This document shows positions 1 through 10,429 of a stretch of 64,000 nucleotides of DNA, in pieces. The stretch lies in the NCBI GenBank assembly GCA_002354735.1, contig DEMD01000003.1, positions 561,511 through 625,510 on the forward strand. The letters are read 5' to 3'. The notes below the pieces were generated by a model. That model saw only the letters and a list, made by a program, of their open reading frames with translations. It ran no database searches and had not been told where the DNA came from. The translations under genes were made by a program, and so were the position numbers. Origin of the DNA: Gammaproteobacteria bacterium UBA2679 (GTDB lineage: Bacteria; Pseudomonadota; Gammaproteobacteria; Pseudomonadales; Oleiphilaceae). Numbering within the stretch: the stretch's first letter is position 1; each line of letters starts with the position of its first letter.

Positions 1-654
1 GACGATGGCTACAGGGCAGTTGGCCAGTAGCGCTTCTGCCCGACTACTGAACAGCAGGTCGAGCAAGGTCGCAGGCTCTGCCGATTCGACATCATCGTAG
101 CCACTGACCTGCTGCCTGACAGTAGCTCTCAACGCTTCATCGCTGACCGTAAACGGGTCGACCCCACAGGCATCGATCATGAGCTGCGCGTAGGTAAAGC
201 GCTTTGGCAAGGCAAACTCGGCTAAGGATGGCCATGGCAGCTCGCTGCCTCTTTCAGCGTGACCAGCGAGTCCTGACAGCAGCGCCAGAGTCTCAGCCAG
301 CATATCTTCCAGTGCGAAGCCGGGGCGATACCACTCGAGCATGAGAAACTCAGGATTGTGACGCTTGCCACTCTCGTTTGCCCTGAAGGCCTTGCTGAAG
401 GTGAAGATGGCACCTGAACCCGAACCAAGCAGACGCTTCATATAGGGCTCTGGAGAAGTCAGGAGATACTGGCCGTTGCAAAGGCGCAGACTATTCAGGT
501 GTACATCGCTGGCCGAGGTGTCTGCCAATACCGGAACGTCGACTTCCAGAATGCCGCGGTCCTTGAAGAAATGGCGCATCTGGTCCAGCACAGCAGCCCT
601 GGCCCGAAGGACCTCCAGCGCTGCAGTGCTTTGCCAGCGGAGAGGCTGACTCAG
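1..654 (-). CDS. epmA: EF-P beta-lysine ligase EpmA (3' end outside window)
   Basis: A class II lysyl-tRNA-synthetase-like enzyme that attaches (R)-beta-lysine to the conserved lysine of EF-P. About 218 codons are visible; the C-terminal third lies beyond base 1. The reading frame shows the family features in order: W-Q-S-x-A near the start, RGILEVDVP, then [13 protein letters not shown], and later [13 protein letters not shown], which belongs to the synthetase catalytic core. There is no ATG before codon 26. The frame is closed by a TAA two codons upstream, and the family N-terminus, with Trp at position 7, aligns with a start at CTG 654-652. This CTG shares bases with the efp stop codon. 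I therefore call a CTG start with overlap, which suggests coupled translation after efp. The family assignment is secure; the start codon is an inference. Confidence 0.88.
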   Translation of the reverse strand, partial: MSQPLRWQSTAALEVLRARAAVLDQMRHFFKDRGILEVDVPVLADTSASDVHLNSLRLCNGQYLLTSPEPYMKRLLGSGSGAIFTFSKAFRANESGKRHNPEFLMLEWYRPGFALEDMLAETLALLSGLAGHAERGSELPWPSLAEFALPKRFTYAQLMIDACGVDPFTVSDEALRATVRQQVSGYDDVESAEPATLLDLLFSSRAEALLANCPVAIV

Positions 655-1223
655 TTTTTAACCCGGTTGACGTAGGCGCCTGTGCGGGTGTCGACCTTGA
701 TGAAGTCACCCTGATCCACAAACAGCGGCACGCTGACCACCGCATCCGTACTCAGGCGGGCAGGCTTTGTACCGCCCTGTGCGGTATCACCCTTGACCCC
801 GGGGTCGGTCTCTATGATCTGCAGGTCGACGAAATTTGGCGGTATGACAGAGAGCGGCGCGCCGTTATAGAGCGTTACCGTGTAGACTTCCTGTTCCTTC
901 AGCCACTTTTTCGTATCGCCGACTGCAGCGGCGTCTGCCCCATGCTGCTCGAACGAGCCATCAGTGAGCATGAAGTGGTAGAATTCACCATCGGTGTAGA
1001 CGTACTCCATCTCAAGATCGATAACGTCGGCGCCTTCGAGCGACTCGCCGGACTTGAAGGTTTTCTCGAGAACACGGCCTGTTTTCAGGTTTCGCAGTCG
1101 AACCCGGTTGAACGCCTGGCCCTTGCCTGGCTTGACGAATTCGTTCTCGATAATCGAACATGGATCGCCATCGAGCATGATCTTCAATCCGGACTTGAAC
1201 TCGTTGGTTGAAAAAGTCGCCAT
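651..1223 (-). CDS. efp: Translation elongation factor P
   Basis: EF-P binds the ribosomal E site and rescues ribosomes stalled on polyproline. At 190 residues it is typical in length, with the three beta-barrel domains in order: KOW-like N-terminal about 1-64, then two OB domains. The loop PGKGQAF places Lys34 exactly where beta-lysine is attached by EpmA and EpmB, so the target residue and both modification genes are encoded together. EpmA overlaps its 3' end, while epmB begins only 38 bases from its start on the other strand. The C-terminus ends in YVNRVKN, as usual for the family. Confidence 0.97.
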   Translation of the reverse strand: MATFSTNEFKSGLKIMLDGDPCSIIENEFVKPGKGQAFNRVRLRNLKTGRVLEKTFKSGESLEGADVIDLEMEYVYTDGEFYHFMLTDGSFEQHGADAAAVGDTKKWLKEQEVYTVTLYNGAPLSVIPPNFVDLQIIETDPGVKGDTAQGGTKPARLSTDAVVSVPLFVDQGDFIKVDTRTGAYVNRVKN

Positions 1224-1261
1224 ATACTCTCGCTTACAGTCGTTGTCTCAGGATGTTTATT

Positions 1262-2362
1262 ATGTCGAAAGCCGTGCAGATCCAGGACGCGGGCTCAATC
1301 AAGGCGTCCGGGGAGGCGCGCATCATAGCGCGAAATGTAGCGTTTGGCGATGCCCCGACAGGCTGGCAGGACAGTCTGAAAGACATGTTCACGAGCTATC
1401 GGGAGCTGGCCGCCTACCTCGAACTGCCCCTGACCCACTTCAGTGAGCTCGATGCCGTCGCCCGACAGTTCCCGCTGCGCGTAACCCGTGCCTTCGCTTC
1501 ACGTATACGACCTGGTGATCCCGACGATCCATTGCTGAGGCAGGTCCTTCCCGATATCCGCGAGCTCCAGGTCTCAGCTGCCACGACGACTGACCCACTG
1601 GCCGAAGGCGCCTTTACGACCCAGGCCGGCGTTGTTCAGAAATACCGTCATCGTGCCCTCTTCATTCTCACCGGCGCCTGCGCCATACATTGCCGCTACT
1701 GCTTCAGACGCCATTTTCCCTATGAACAGCATCGCCAGAGCCGTCAGGCGTGGAGCGAGAGAATAGCCAGCCTGGCAGCCGACCCGGAGCTCGAGGAAAT
1801 CATTCTTAGTGGCGGCGATCCGCTGATGCTGGACGATGGAGCCCTGGCCAGCCTGTTTGAGGCCTTGCAGAAGCTACCGGCTCTGCGCAGAATCCGCCTG
1901 CATACTCGCATGCCTAGTGTCTTGCCGGATCGGATAACGCCACAGCTGCTCGAGCTGTTGCGAGCCTGCCCACAGAAAGTCGTCGTCGTCAATCACATCA
2001 ACCACGCCAACGAAATCGATGACGCGGTCATTACGGCCAATCGACAGCTTCGCGAGGTTTGCACACTATTGAACCAGACAGTGCTGCTCAAGGGCGTCAA
2101 CGACACGCTCCGTATGCAAATCGATCTGTCGCAGGCGCTCTTCGACGCCGGCATCCTGCCCTATTATCTGCACTTACCGGACGCGGTAGATGCTGCGGGG
2201 CATTTCATGATTCCGCCAGAAAGTGCGTCTGAACTGTACGCCGAGATGCTCGCCAACCTCCCCGGATACCTCGTGCCACGGCTGGTTTATGAGGATCCCG
2301 GCTTCATCAGCAAGGTGCCACTGCAGCCTGCGCTCGCATCACTAACAAGGAAGCATGTTTAA
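1262..2362 (+). CDS. epmB: EF-P-lysine 2,3-aminomutase EpmB (radical SAM)
   Basis: Converts (S)-alpha-lysine to (R)-beta-lysine for EF-P modification, using S-adenosylmethionine, a [4Fe-4S] cluster and PLP. The cluster motif CxxxCxxC is visible as C140, C144 and C147 in CAIHCRYCF, followed by the KamA-family ILSGGDPL motif and LPYYLHLPDAVDAAGHF near the C-terminus. The frame is open upstream to 1208, but that would overlap efp. I chose ATG 1262 because AGGA at 1250-1253 lies 8 bases ahead. The gene is divergent from efp, so the two promoters must share 38 intergenic bases or extend into the opposite coding regions. Product of 366 residues. Confidence 0.93.
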   Translation: MSKAVQIQDAGSIKASGEARIIARNVAFGDAPTGWQDSLKDMFTSYRELAAYLELPLTHFSELDAVARQFPLRVTRAFASRIRPGDPDDPLLRQVLPDIRELQVSAATTTDPLAEGAFTTQAGVVQKYRHRALFILTGACAIHCRYCFRRHFPYEQHRQSRQAWSERIASLAADPELEEIILSGGDPLMLDDGALASLFEALQKLPALRRIRLHTRMPSVLPDRITPQLLELLRACPQKVVVVNHINHANEIDDAVITANRQLREVCTLLNQTVLLKGVNDTLRMQIDLSQALFDAGILPYYLHLPDAVDAAGHFMIPPESASELYAEMLANLPGYLVPRLVYEDPGFISKVPLQPALASLTRKHV

Positions 2363-2450
2363 GTGCCGCTGTTAAACCCCTGAAACGAGCAATCTTTGCG
2401 GACTTTGCTATGCTAAGAAATCGTAGTGATTCGAGATAAGGGCTGAATGC

Positions 2451-4253
2451 ATGTCTGGGCAACACAATCCGCTGACACTCAAGGTTCCTAACCAGCGCCT
2501 GACCACGCTGTCCTATGCCGAACCTGCTGTCAAAGCAGTGGAGTCGTGGGCTAATGAGCTTCCGAAGGCCAACATCGGCGAGATGTCGAAGCAGCTTTAT
2601 CATGCTCTGCTCGAGCTCAATGAACTCATCTGCTCACCTCAGAGCAGGTTTCAGCTCATCGAAGTGCTCCGGCCCTCCGTCTATTACATCTGCCGTGAGT
2701 TGGGCAAGCACTTCCTGAATCAGGCTGTTGTATTACCTGAGAAGCAGCGCAAGATAGCCAATCTGGCTCAGTCGCTTCAGCTTAACCTGGCCAATGCCTA
2801 TAAGCTTGTGCTGGTCGACCTTCACAATGCAGGCCAGGCTGAAAAGAACAAGAAGCTGACGGCGCCCGCTATTCACCGCGCGATCAGCGACCTGTCCAGT
2901 TGTGTGCTCAGAGCCAATCAACTGTACTGCCAGACACCGCCCGATACCTGGCTTGAGCTGCACCAGCTTTATCGTTTCGCCCGGGATAACCGTCTGCTCA
3001 AGATCAAGACAGTCGACGGTTACAGTGGAACCCAGAATGAAACTACCGTAGAGCAAGCCTACAAGCGGGTACTGCTGCTCGGCTGCTGCAAACCAAACCA
3101 GCTTCGCCAGAAGGATATCGAAACTGCCTATACGGCTTTCGAACATTGGACCGACTATGTCAGTCTGGAGATTGAGTCTGGCGCCACGGCCCTCTTCGTG
3201 ATCTCACCGAAAAAAGATCTCGCGCCGGCTTATCGCAGCCTGCAAACGATACCGCCTTCCACCGAAAACTACGGCTTCGACACCAGCAAGCTGGCCGGGC
3301 TACTGACTGAAGAACTGGCACAAGGCCACCAGGAGGCCGCCGCCGGCAGCCGCCAAAGCCAGCACCCACGGCTTCATGGCGTCGAAACGCTCAGCGAACC
3401 CCTGTTGTTGGCCATATCCCAGGCAATTGGCGTGCTCGCCAAGCGCAGCTTCAAACGAACCAGCAGTCAGGGCCGTATCCTTATCAGCGTGGGCATGACT
3501 GCAACACATTATTTTGTCGCCAATGGCACGGACTTCAACACGTTCCTGAGTGGAGACCGCAAAAACACGGACGCCAGCTACTTCGCGGATCATCATCGGC
3601 GCGACGTCTGGGCGCAGCCAGGCAGCGGCAACAGTCAGGCTGGCTCGAGTGGTGCAGACCTCTCGCCCATCCGCTATACAGGTGCCAGTGCCGCATCGGC
3701 GTCGAAGGACGCGAAAGCCGGGTATCAACAACACATCGTGCCGCTGGTCAACACCAGCCCCGGCGGGTACTGTATCCAGTGGATTGGTGATATACCGAGC
3801 AACGTGCAGGCAGGCGAGCTGCTTGGCGTGAGAGAGGATGAAAGCCATCCGTGGAGCATTGGCGTTATTCGCTGGATCAGGCAGATCCGCCAGCACGGAA
3901 CCCAGTTCGGTGTGGAACTCCTCGCCCCTGGGGCAAAACCCTGCGGCGTACAGCTCCTTCAAAAAGTGGGTGAAAACAGCGAGTTCCTCAGAGGTCTGCT
4001 ACTACCGGAGTTGCCTGCAATCTCGCAGCCTGCGAGTCTCGTAGTACCTAGACTACCTTTCCAGGTTGGGCACAAGGTATCGATAAACCGTCAGGGCCGG
4101 AACACCAAGTTGCAGCTGCTCAAACGAATCAGCGCAACCGGCTCTTTCACCCAATTTGAAATCGAAGCCCAGTTCGCGGAGGCCGGCAAGCCTGCGCCGC
4201 GGAAAACTACTTCATCGGAAGATGATTTTGATTCACTCTGGCCATCACTCTAA
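2451..4253 (+). CDS. PilZ-domain-like protein (PA4958-like), upstream partner of FimX
   Basis: A 600-residue cytoplasmic protein without signal peptide or membrane segments. The first 300 residues are helical and unassigned. The C-terminal third resembles PilZ: the second PilZ motif (D/N-x-S-x-x-G) is seen as NTSPGG near residue 433, followed by strands ending in WSIGVIRWIRQ and FGVELL, typical of the PilZ barrel; a possible first motif lies in the Arg-rich stretch before it. PilZ domains bind c-di-GMP. The gene sits 2 bases before fimX, the order known in Pseudomonas (PA4958-PA4959), which suggests a role in type IV pilus control. A ribosome site AGGG precedes ATG 2451. Actual c-di-GMP binding is inferred. 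Confidence 0.75.
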   Translation: MSGQHNPLTLKVPNQRLTTLSYAEPAVKAVESWANELPKANIGEMSKQLYHALLELNELICSPQSRFQLIEVLRPSVYYICRELGKHFLNQAVVLPEKQRKIANLAQSLQLNLANAYKLVLVDLHNAGQAEKNKKLTAPAIHRAISDLSSCVLRANQLYCQTPPDTWLELHQLYRFARDNRLLKIKTVDGYSGTQNETTVEQAYKRVLLLGCCKPNQLRQKDIETAYTAFEHWTDYVSLEIESGATALFVISPKKDLAPAYRSLQTIPPSTENYGFDTSKLAGLLTEELAQGHQEAAAGSRQSQHPRLHGVETLSEPLLLAISQAIGVLAKRSFKRTSSQGRILISVGMTATHYFVANGTDFNTFLSGDRKNTDASYFADHHRRDVWAQPGSGNSQAGSSGADLSPIRYTGASAASASKDAKAGYQQHIVPLVNTSPGGYCIQWIGDIPSNVQAGELLGVREDESHPWSIGVIRWIRQIRQHGTQFGVELLAPGAKPCGVQLLQKVGENSEFLRGLLLPELPAISQPASLVVPRLPFQVGHKVSINRQGRNTKLQLLKRISATGSFTQFEIEAQFAEAGKPAPRKTTSSEDDFDSLWPSL

Positions 4254-4255
4254 GC

Positions 4256-6361
4256 ATGCAAGAAAAAAAACAGACCGTCCATTTACTGCTGTTGGACCCA
4301 TCGCTCAATGACGCTGAGCATACGATCAGCGTGCTGCGAAACGATGGGAAGGCCACTCGGGCCCATCGGATCACGAGCGAAGAGGATCTTCAGGAGAGCC
4401 TGAAGGCACAGAGCTGGGACCTGCTCATCGCCAAACGTGAAGACCAGGAGCTGACGTACATCGATTGTCTGGATGCGATCAAAGCCCACAGCCTGGACCT
4501 CCCTCTGATTGCCATACTGGATGACTTCGACGAGGCCGAACACGTTGCCGCGCTACAGAAAGGCGCAAGGCAGGTGGTTCTTGCCGCTCATGAAACTGTA
4601 CAGCTTTACGCTATTCGCAGAGAGCTGGAGGATCACGCCGATCGACGTAAGCGCAAGAGTGTTGAGCTTCAGCTCAGGGATGCCGAGCGGCGCTGCAACT
4701 CGCTGCTCGAATCCTCTGTCGACCCGATTGCCTACATCATCGAAGGCATGCACGTGTTTGCCAACAAAGCTTACCTTGAACTGTTCGGCTACGACGACCT
4801 CGATGATCTCATCTGCATTCCGATACTTGATGCCATTGCGTCGTCCAGTACCAGTGCCTTCAAGACCTTCCTGAAGCAGGCCGAAGGCCCGGATGCCCTG
4901 GACACGCCGGTATCCGTCTGTATCGAACGGGCAGATGGTAGTGAGGAAATGGTGGCAGTCAGCAGCTCATTGGCCACCTTTGAGGGTGATGCCTGCCTGC
5001 AGCTGGTCATGCGTCCGCAGGTCGATGCCGAACTCGAAGCCAAACTGAAAAAGATCAGCCGGGAAGATCTCCTGACTGGCCTCTACAACAAGTCATACTG
5101 GATGGAGCAGCTTCATGTCTTCATCGAGCAGATCATGCAGCAGAAGGCGCATGGCTTCGTGATGTACATCCAGATACTCGATCTGGCCAGGCTGAAAGAA
5201 AGCCTGGGGATAACTGGTACCGATACGCTGCTGGCCAGTTTTGCCACCCTGTTACGCGAGCACAAAGGTGCCCACTCCACACTCGGCCGCTTTAGCGACG
5301 ACAGTTTCGTCTGGCTCGAAGCCGAAAACAGTCAGGATCATGTGCAGAAGCTCGCCTCTACCATTTCACAGGCAGCCGAAAAGAGGCTCTTTGATATCAG
5401 CGGCAAAACGGCGCAGGTCAGGGTCGCTATCGGTCTGTTGCGGCTGAATGAGAACTCTGGCACGACAGAAACTGTGGTCAGCAAGGCCATCCGTGCCAGC
5501 GTATATGCAATAGAGCGACCGGAAGCCAGCCGTCAGGGCGGGCAAACAGCGCCAAACGTGTATATGTACAACGGTCTCGACTTCGAAGACAGCGACAAGA
5601 CCATCGATGACTATATGGCCATGCTGCAGGCAGCACTGGATGATAATCGGTTCAAGATGCTGTTTCAGCCGATCATCAGTCTGCAGGGTTCCACCGACGG
5701 CTACTACGAAGCCTTCCTGCGCATGATCGACAACGAGGGCAAGGAGATTTCACCCTCGGATTTTCTGCCAGTCGAAACCGAGCCCCGACTCGCTACCAAG
5801 CTCGACCGCTGGGTCATCCTGCAGAACGTCAAGAGCCTCAGTTCGCACCGTTCGAAAGGCTACAGCAGCAGGCTGATCATCAACATCACCGGCCATACGA
5901 TAACTGATGACACGTTCATCGACTGGCTGCAGAAGGCGCTCACAGCAGCGAAGCTACCGGGGGAATCTCTGGTCTTCCAGGTCGCCGAGGCTGATGTCAC
6001 TGAGTATCTGCTGCAGGCCAAGGAGTTCAGCACACAGATTCACAAGCTCGGCTGCCAGTTGGCGCTGTCTCGATTCGGCTGTGCGCTAGACCCCTTCAAG
6101 ACGCTCGATCATGTCGAAGTCGATTACGTGAAGGTCGATGGCTCCTACACAGAAGACATCCAGAAGACTGCAGAAGCCAGAGAAGCTTTCTATGCGATGG
6201 TCGACAAGCTGAAGGATCAGTCGAAGATGGTCATCACGCCGCTGGTTGAGAATGCCACGGTGCTTTCTACGCTGTATCAGGCTGGTGTTCATTACATACA
6301 GGGCTACTACCTGCAGGCACCTACGACCGAGATGAACTATGACTTCGCTGAAGGCGGCTGA
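4256..6361 (+). CDS. fimX: FimX: degenerate REC-PAS-GGDEF-EAL c-di-GMP receptor for type IV pili
   Basis: At 701 residues it is close to P. aeruginosa FimX. Domains in order: a REC-like domain (1-125) without the phosphoacceptor Asp (WDLLIAKRED), a PAS domain (about 135-250) starting at LLESSVDPIAYI, a GGDEF-like domain (about 265-420) whose signature is degraded to SDDSF, and an EAL-like domain (about 440-690). The EAL motif reads EAF, and the catalytic loop DDFG is changed to SRFG, so neither synthesis nor hydrolysis of c-di-GMP is expected. In Pseudomonas, FimX senses c-di-GMP through the EAL fold and localises to the pole to control pilus assembly. Two bases separate it from the PilZ gene. 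The stop codon is the loop of a perfect hairpin (see 6350-6370). Confidence 0.92.
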   Translation: MQEKKQTVHLLLLDPSLNDAEHTISVLRNDGKATRAHRITSEEDLQESLKAQSWDLLIAKREDQELTYIDCLDAIKAHSLDLPLIAILDDFDEAEHVAALQKGARQVVLAAHETVQLYAIRRELEDHADRRKRKSVELQLRDAERRCNSLLESSVDPIAYIIEGMHVFANKAYLELFGYDDLDDLICIPILDAIASSSTSAFKTFLKQAEGPDALDTPVSVCIERADGSEEMVAVSSSLATFEGDACLQLVMRPQVDAELEAKLKKISREDLLTGLYNKSYWMEQLHVFIEQIMQQKAHGFVMYIQILDLARLKESLGITGTDTLLASFATLLREHKGAHSTLGRFSDDSFVWLEAENSQDHVQKLASTISQAAEKRLFDISGKTAQVRVAIGLLRLNENSGTTETVVSKAIRASVYAIERPEASRQGGQTAPNVYMYNGLDFEDSDKTIDDYMAMLQAALDDNRFKMLFQPIISLQGSTDGYYEAFLRMIDNEGKEISPSDFLPVETEPRLATKLDRWVILQNVKSLSSHRSKGYSSRLIINITGHTITDDTFIDWLQKALTAAKLPGESLVFQVAEADVTEYLLQAKEFSTQIHKLGCQLALSRFGCALDPFKTLDHVEVDYVKVDGSYTEDIQKTAEAREAFYAMVDKLKDQSKMVITPLVENATVLSTLYQAGVHYIQGYYLQAPTTEMNYDFAEGG

Positions 6362-6370
6362 GCCGCCTTC
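6350..6370. terminator. Perfect hairpin with the fimX stop codon as its loop
   Basis: GAAGGCGGC (6350-6358) and GCCGCCTTC (6362-6370) are perfect inverted repeats. The three loop bases are the fimX TGA stop. The hairpin lies between the convergent 3' ends of fimX and serB, 12 bases from the serB stop. No T-run follows on either strand, so intrinsic termination is uncertain. It could instead protect 3' ends or block converging transcription. Confidence 0.5.
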
Positions 6371-6381
6371 AAACCACAGAT

Positions 6382-7638
6382 CTAGATTTCATCCGCGCTG
6401 TCGCGGCCTTCCAGCAGACGAAGGTCGCTCTCCCTGAAGCCAAGCAGATACAGGATACTGTCGAGTCCGAGATAGGAAATCGACTGACTGGCGCTCTTTC
6501 GAACAACAGGCTTGGCACGAAACGCTACGCCAAGGCCAGCTGTGCTGAGCATTGGCAGGTCATTTGCCCCGTCGCCAACAGCAATCACCTGTTCAAGCTG
6601 AATACCTTCCCGCGCAGCTATTTCATGAAGCAAGGCCGCCTTGCGCGCACCATCCACGATTTCGCCACTGACTTCTCCCGTCACCAGCCCATCGCGGATA
6701 TCGAGCTCATTGGCAAAGACGTAATCGATGCCCAGCTGTGCCTGCAGACGCCTGGCAAAGAAATTGAAACCACCTGAAAGGATCGCCGTCTTGTAGCCGA
6801 GCTTGCGCAGGCTGCTGATCAGAAGCTCTGCGCCCTCGGTGAGCTTCAGGCGAAGCGCGACGGTTTCAAGGGTTTCGGACTTCAGGCCTTTTAGCAGACG
6901 CACCCGTCGTCGGAAGCTTTCGGCAAACTCGATCTCACCGCGCATTGCCAGTTCAGTGATCTCGATGACCTGATCACCGACACCCGCTTCCTTGGCCAGC
7001 TCGTCAATGACTTCGGCCTCGATCAGCGTCGAATCCATATCGAACACAACCAGCCGCCTGTTCCGCCTGAACAGATCATCTTTCTGAAACGCGATATCAA
7101 TATTGAGCTCATTGGCTATCTGCAGGAACTCGGTTTTGAGCTTCTCCGGATCATGAGGTTCCCCACGAACGGACAGCTCAATGCAGGCGTGATTCCGCTT
7201 GGAAGCATCGTAAAGGTCCAGCCTTGTCGAGAGCCGCTGTATCTGATCGATATTCAGCCCATTGGCTGCCGTAATCGCTGACGCCCGCGCGATATGCTCT
7301 GCCTTGATTTCTCTTGCGAGCAGCGTGACGATAAAACGCGTCTTGCCCTTGCCCTTCACCCACTCGTTGTAATCCGCTTCAGCCACTGGCGTGAAGCTGA
7401 TCTGCAGATCCCTGGCGTGCATTTCGAACAGCAGATCCTTGATCACCTGTGAGGCATCATTGCCCGACGGGCCAGCCTGCGGCAAGCGCACGAGCATCCC
7501 CCAGGTCAGATGATCGTGAATTACGGACTGGCCGACATCAAGCATAACGAGATCATAAGCGGCAAGAATAGAAGTGATGGCAGAGGTCAGGCCCGGCTTG
7601 TCATGGCCACTGACGTTGATCAGCAGAATATCACTCAT
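6382..7638 (-). CDS. serB: Phosphoserine phosphatase
   Basis: Last step of L-serine synthesis, hydrolysing O-phosphoserine. The N-terminal half carries an ACT-like regulatory region ([18 protein letters not shown]). The C-terminal half is the HAD phosphatase, with the nucleophile motif DMDST near residue 200, the ILSGGF motif, and the Mg-binding [10 protein letters not shown]. The ATG at 7638 was preferred over more upstream starts because it gives the family N-terminus and overlaps the parC stop as ATGAGTGA (8 bases). Translation is probably coupled to parC. Length 418 residues, normal for the gammaproteobacterial two-domain form. SerB next to parC is the Pseudomonas arrangement. Confidence 0.95.
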   Translation of the reverse strand: MSDILLINVSGHDKPGLTSAITSILAAYDLVMLDVGQSVIHDHLTWGMLVRLPQAGPSGNDASQVIKDLLFEMHARDLQISFTPVAEADYNEWVKGKGKTRFIVTLLAREIKAEHIARASAITAANGLNIDQIQRLSTRLDLYDASKRNHACIELSVRGEPHDPEKLKTEFLQIANELNIDIAFQKDDLFRRNRRLVVFDMDSTLIEAEVIDELAKEAGVGDQVIEITELAMRGEIEFAESFRRRVRLLKGLKSETLETVALRLKLTEGAELLISSLRKLGYKTAILSGGFNFFARRLQAQLGIDYVFANELDIRDGLVTGEVSGEIVDGARKAALLHEIAAREGIQLEQVIAVGDGANDLPMLSTAGLGVAFRAKPVVRKSASQSISYLGLDSILYLLGFRESDLRLLEGRDSADEI

Positions 7639-9946
7639 TGGCATCGGCCTGTCCTGATGCTGCACCACTGGCTTTTTCACTCGCGGACGCTTGTGGGTTC
7701 AACAATTCGACCCGATCGATCTTCTGCAAGCCCCTTGGCAGGCGCGATCCTCGGCGGCCACGCTCACCAACATAGTGCTCGAGATCGCTCAAGCCCACCT
7801 TGAGGAAACGCTTGCCGGCGTGAAGCTGCAGGAAAGCGCCCGGTCGAAGAACAGCCAGATGCGCCAGTGCCTCTTCACCGCTTTGCGCCCTGGCAGCAGG
7901 TATACCTATGATTTTGTTACCCTTACCTTTCGCGAGTTGAGGGAGATCATTGAGCGGGAAGGCCAACATACGACCATCGCTTGTGATCGCCACCAGCACA
8001 ATATCGTCGCTCGAGTATTTTGCAGGGATCAGAATCGGCGGCAGTAAATTCGCTCCGGCACTCAGACTCACCAGGGCCTTCCCGGTCTTGTTCTTGCTCA
8101 GGAGATCACTGGCCGTCGCTCTGAAACCGTAGCCATAGCTGGAAGCCAGCAATACGCTATCGTCCGGCTCCGGCAACATGGTATGGGTGATAAGCGCCCC
8201 GTCGGCGGGCGTGATTCGCCCCGTTAGTGGCTCCCCCTGCCCTCTTGCTGAAGGCAGACTATGTGCCGCCAGTGAGTACACCCGCCCACTGGTATCGAAG
8301 AACAGCGCCTGATTGCTGCTACGCCCCTTTGCTGCGTGCAGGAAGGCATCCCCGGCCTTATAGCTGAGCGCTTCAGGGTCCAGATCGTGGCCCTTGCCTG
8401 CCCTCACCCAGCCTTTCTCGGAAAGTACAACCGTCACCGGCTCGCTGCTGATAAGATCGGTCTCTCGATAGGCCTTGGCTTCGCTGCGCTCTACCAGCGG
8501 GCTTCGGCGGTCATCACCGAAGGTCTCCATATCCGCCGTCAGTTCCTTCCCTACCAGACGCTTCAGCTTGAGCTCGGAGCCCAGCAGGGCTTCGAGTGTC
8601 TGTCTTTCTTTCTCTAGCGCTTCCTGTTCGGCCTTGATCTTCATTTCCTCGAGACGCGCCAACTGCCGCAGCTTCGTATCGAGAACATAATCGGCCTGGA
8701 TCTCGGTGAGGCCAAAGCTGTCCATAAGCGACTGCCTTGGTTCATCCTCCTCACGCACAATGCGGATAACTTCATCGAGATTGAGGAAGGCCACCAGCAA
8801 GCCTTCCAGAATGTGCAGGCGATCCAGCACTTTTTTCAGGCGGAATTCGAGCCGCTTGCGCACGGTGCCAATTCTGAACTGGAGCCACTCTCGGAGTAGC
8901 AAGGGTAACGGTTTGACCGTAGGCTTACCGTTCAGGCCAATGACATTGATATTGACGCGATAGCTCTTTTCCAGATCGGTGGTCGCGAACAAGTGACCCA
9001 TGAGGGCTTCGATGTCTGTTCTGTTCGACCGAGGTATAAGCACAAGACGACAGGGATCTTCGTGATCCGATTCGTCACGAATATCGGCCAGCATCGGAAG
9101 CTTCTTTGCCGTCATCTGCGCCGCGATCTGCTCGATGAGCCGCGCACCGGACACCTGATATGGCAGCTCGGTGATGATGATGTTGCCGTGCTCCGTGTTG
9201 TAGCGCGCCCGGGCCTTCACTGAACCCCGTCCAGTGGCATACATCTGGCGCAGCTCCTCTCGGCTGCTCACGATCTCGCCGCCCGTGGGGAAATCAGGCC
9301 CCTGGATATGCTCGAGCAGATCATCCAGCTCAGCCTTCGGATTGCTGAGCAGATGCAGACAGGCACTGGTGACCTCACGCAGATTGTGCGGGGGAATGTC
9401 TGTAGCCATGCCCACCGCTATACCCGTCGTGCCATTAAGCAACAGATTCGGCAAGCGGGCAGGCAGCAGAGCCGGCTCTTTCAGGGAACCGTCGAAGTTT
9501 GGCACCCAGTCCACCGTGCCCTGAGCCACTTCGCTCAGCAGCGTTTCAGCATACTTTGCCAGCTTGGACTCTGTATATCGCATGGCGGCGAAGGACTTTG
9601 GATCGTCCTGTGAGCCCCAGTTGCCCTGCCCATTCACGATGGGATAGCGATAGGAGAACGGCTGCGCCATCAGCACCATGGCTTCGTAGCAGGCGCTATC
9701 ACCGTGCGGATGATACTTACCCAGCACATCACCCACAGTTCGCGCCGACTTCTTGTGCTTCGAGGCGGCAGTGAGTCCCAACTCGGACATCGCATAAATG
9801 ATTCGCCGCTGAACCGGCTTCAGGCCGTCGCCGATGTGCGGTAGCGCCCTGTCGAGAATGACGTACATCGAATAATCGAGATAAGCTTTTTCGGTGAAGG
9901 TTCTAAGCGGCAACTTTTCGATCGAATCGTCGACTGGCAGGTTCAT
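7631..9946 (-). CDS. parC: DNA topoisomerase IV subunit A
   Basis: Breakage-reunion subunit of topoisomerase IV, which decatenates daughter chromosomes. It has 771 residues, a typical ParC length. The catalytic tyrosine is Y124 in AAMRYTE. The quinolone-resistance region [10 protein letters not shown] keeps Ser84 and Glu88 (E. coli Ser80 and Glu84), the residues of susceptible enzymes. A coiled-coil region and the C-terminal beta-pinwheel follow. The parE partner is not in the window. The last 8 bases overlap serB. Confidence 0.97.
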   Translation of the reverse strand: MNLPVDDSIEKLPLRTFTEKAYLDYSMYVILDRALPHIGDGLKPVQRRIIYAMSELGLTAASKHKKSARTVGDVLGKYHPHGDSACYEAMVLMAQPFSYRYPIVNGQGNWGSQDDPKSFAAMRYTESKLAKYAETLLSEVAQGTVDWVPNFDGSLKEPALLPARLPNLLLNGTTGIAVGMATDIPPHNLREVTSACLHLLSNPKAELDDLLEHIQGPDFPTGGEIVSSREELRQMYATGRGSVKARARYNTEHGNIIITELPYQVSGARLIEQIAAQMTAKKLPMLADIRDESDHEDPCRLVLIPRSNRTDIEALMGHLFATTDLEKSYRVNINVIGLNGKPTVKPLPLLLREWLQFRIGTVRKRLEFRLKKVLDRLHILEGLLVAFLNLDEVIRIVREEDEPRQSLMDSFGLTEIQADYVLDTKLRQLARLEEMKIKAEQEALEKERQTLEALLGSELKLKRLVGKELTADMETFGDDRRSPLVERSEAKAYRETDLISSEPVTVVLSEKGWVRAGKGHDLDPEALSYKAGDAFLHAAKGRSSNQALFFDTSGRVYSLAAHSLPSARGQGEPLTGRITPADGALITHTMLPEPDDSVLLASSYGYGFRATASDLLSKNKTGKALVSLSAGANLLPPILIPAKYSSDDIVLVAITSDGRMLAFPLNDLPQLAKGKGNKIIGIPAARAQSGEEALAHLAVLRPGAFLQLHAGKRFLKVGLSDLEHYVGERGRRGSRLPRGLQKIDRVELLNPQASASEKASGAASGQADANE

Positions 9947-10187
9947 AGGCAGGTGGATGGCCCTCTGGCTCTGGTGGCTGTGATAATTCTCGGTGGTTCT
10001 CTACCGGATCTGTAACTGGATCCGAGCGGCTGTAGCGCGTTGAGGTCGGCACAGCAGCACGCTAGCTTACGGTATTCAGTTCGTCTCGCCTAGGCGCCAT
10101 GGAGCAGGCAGCAGAGAAAGCGTAAAAACTGCGGCCTGTGGCTTCTACGCATTTTAGCGAGGGCCGCGCTTCATTATTGTAGCACTC

Positions 10188-10376
10188 ATGATTACAGCCT
10201 ATTCCGACCTTTTTCGAATCGTGTTAAGCGCCAGCGTTCTGATGCTCGCCATTGAGTATCTGTGGACGGGGCATATGCTCACGGCCTGGGTTTACGTCGC
10301 CATCAGCGCTGGCTTCGGACTCTTCTTGCTGTTTCAACGGCGACCGTTCGTTGAGGATGATCCAGACGGCGACTGA
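10188..10376 (+). CDS. Small two-helix membrane protein, unknown function
   Basis: A 62-residue protein with two hydrophobic stretches (about 9-25 and 30-48) joined by a short GHMLTAW turn, then an acidic tail ending in DDPDGD. I do not recognise a family. No clear ribosome site precedes the ATG. The gene stands alone between parC (divergent) and pldA (convergent). The reading frame fits the intergenic space and looks protein-like (helical hairpin, charged end), which is why I accept it. It could be a small inner-membrane protein of the YrhK or DUF type. Confidence 0.55.
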   Translation: MITAYSDLFRIVLSASVLMLAIEYLWTGHMLTAWVYVAISAGFGLFLLFQRRPFVEDDPDGD

Positions 10377-10429
10377 TACCTGGATCAGCCGCCGCTTTCT
10401 AACTACCCGCTACCCTTCCAGTCCGCCGC

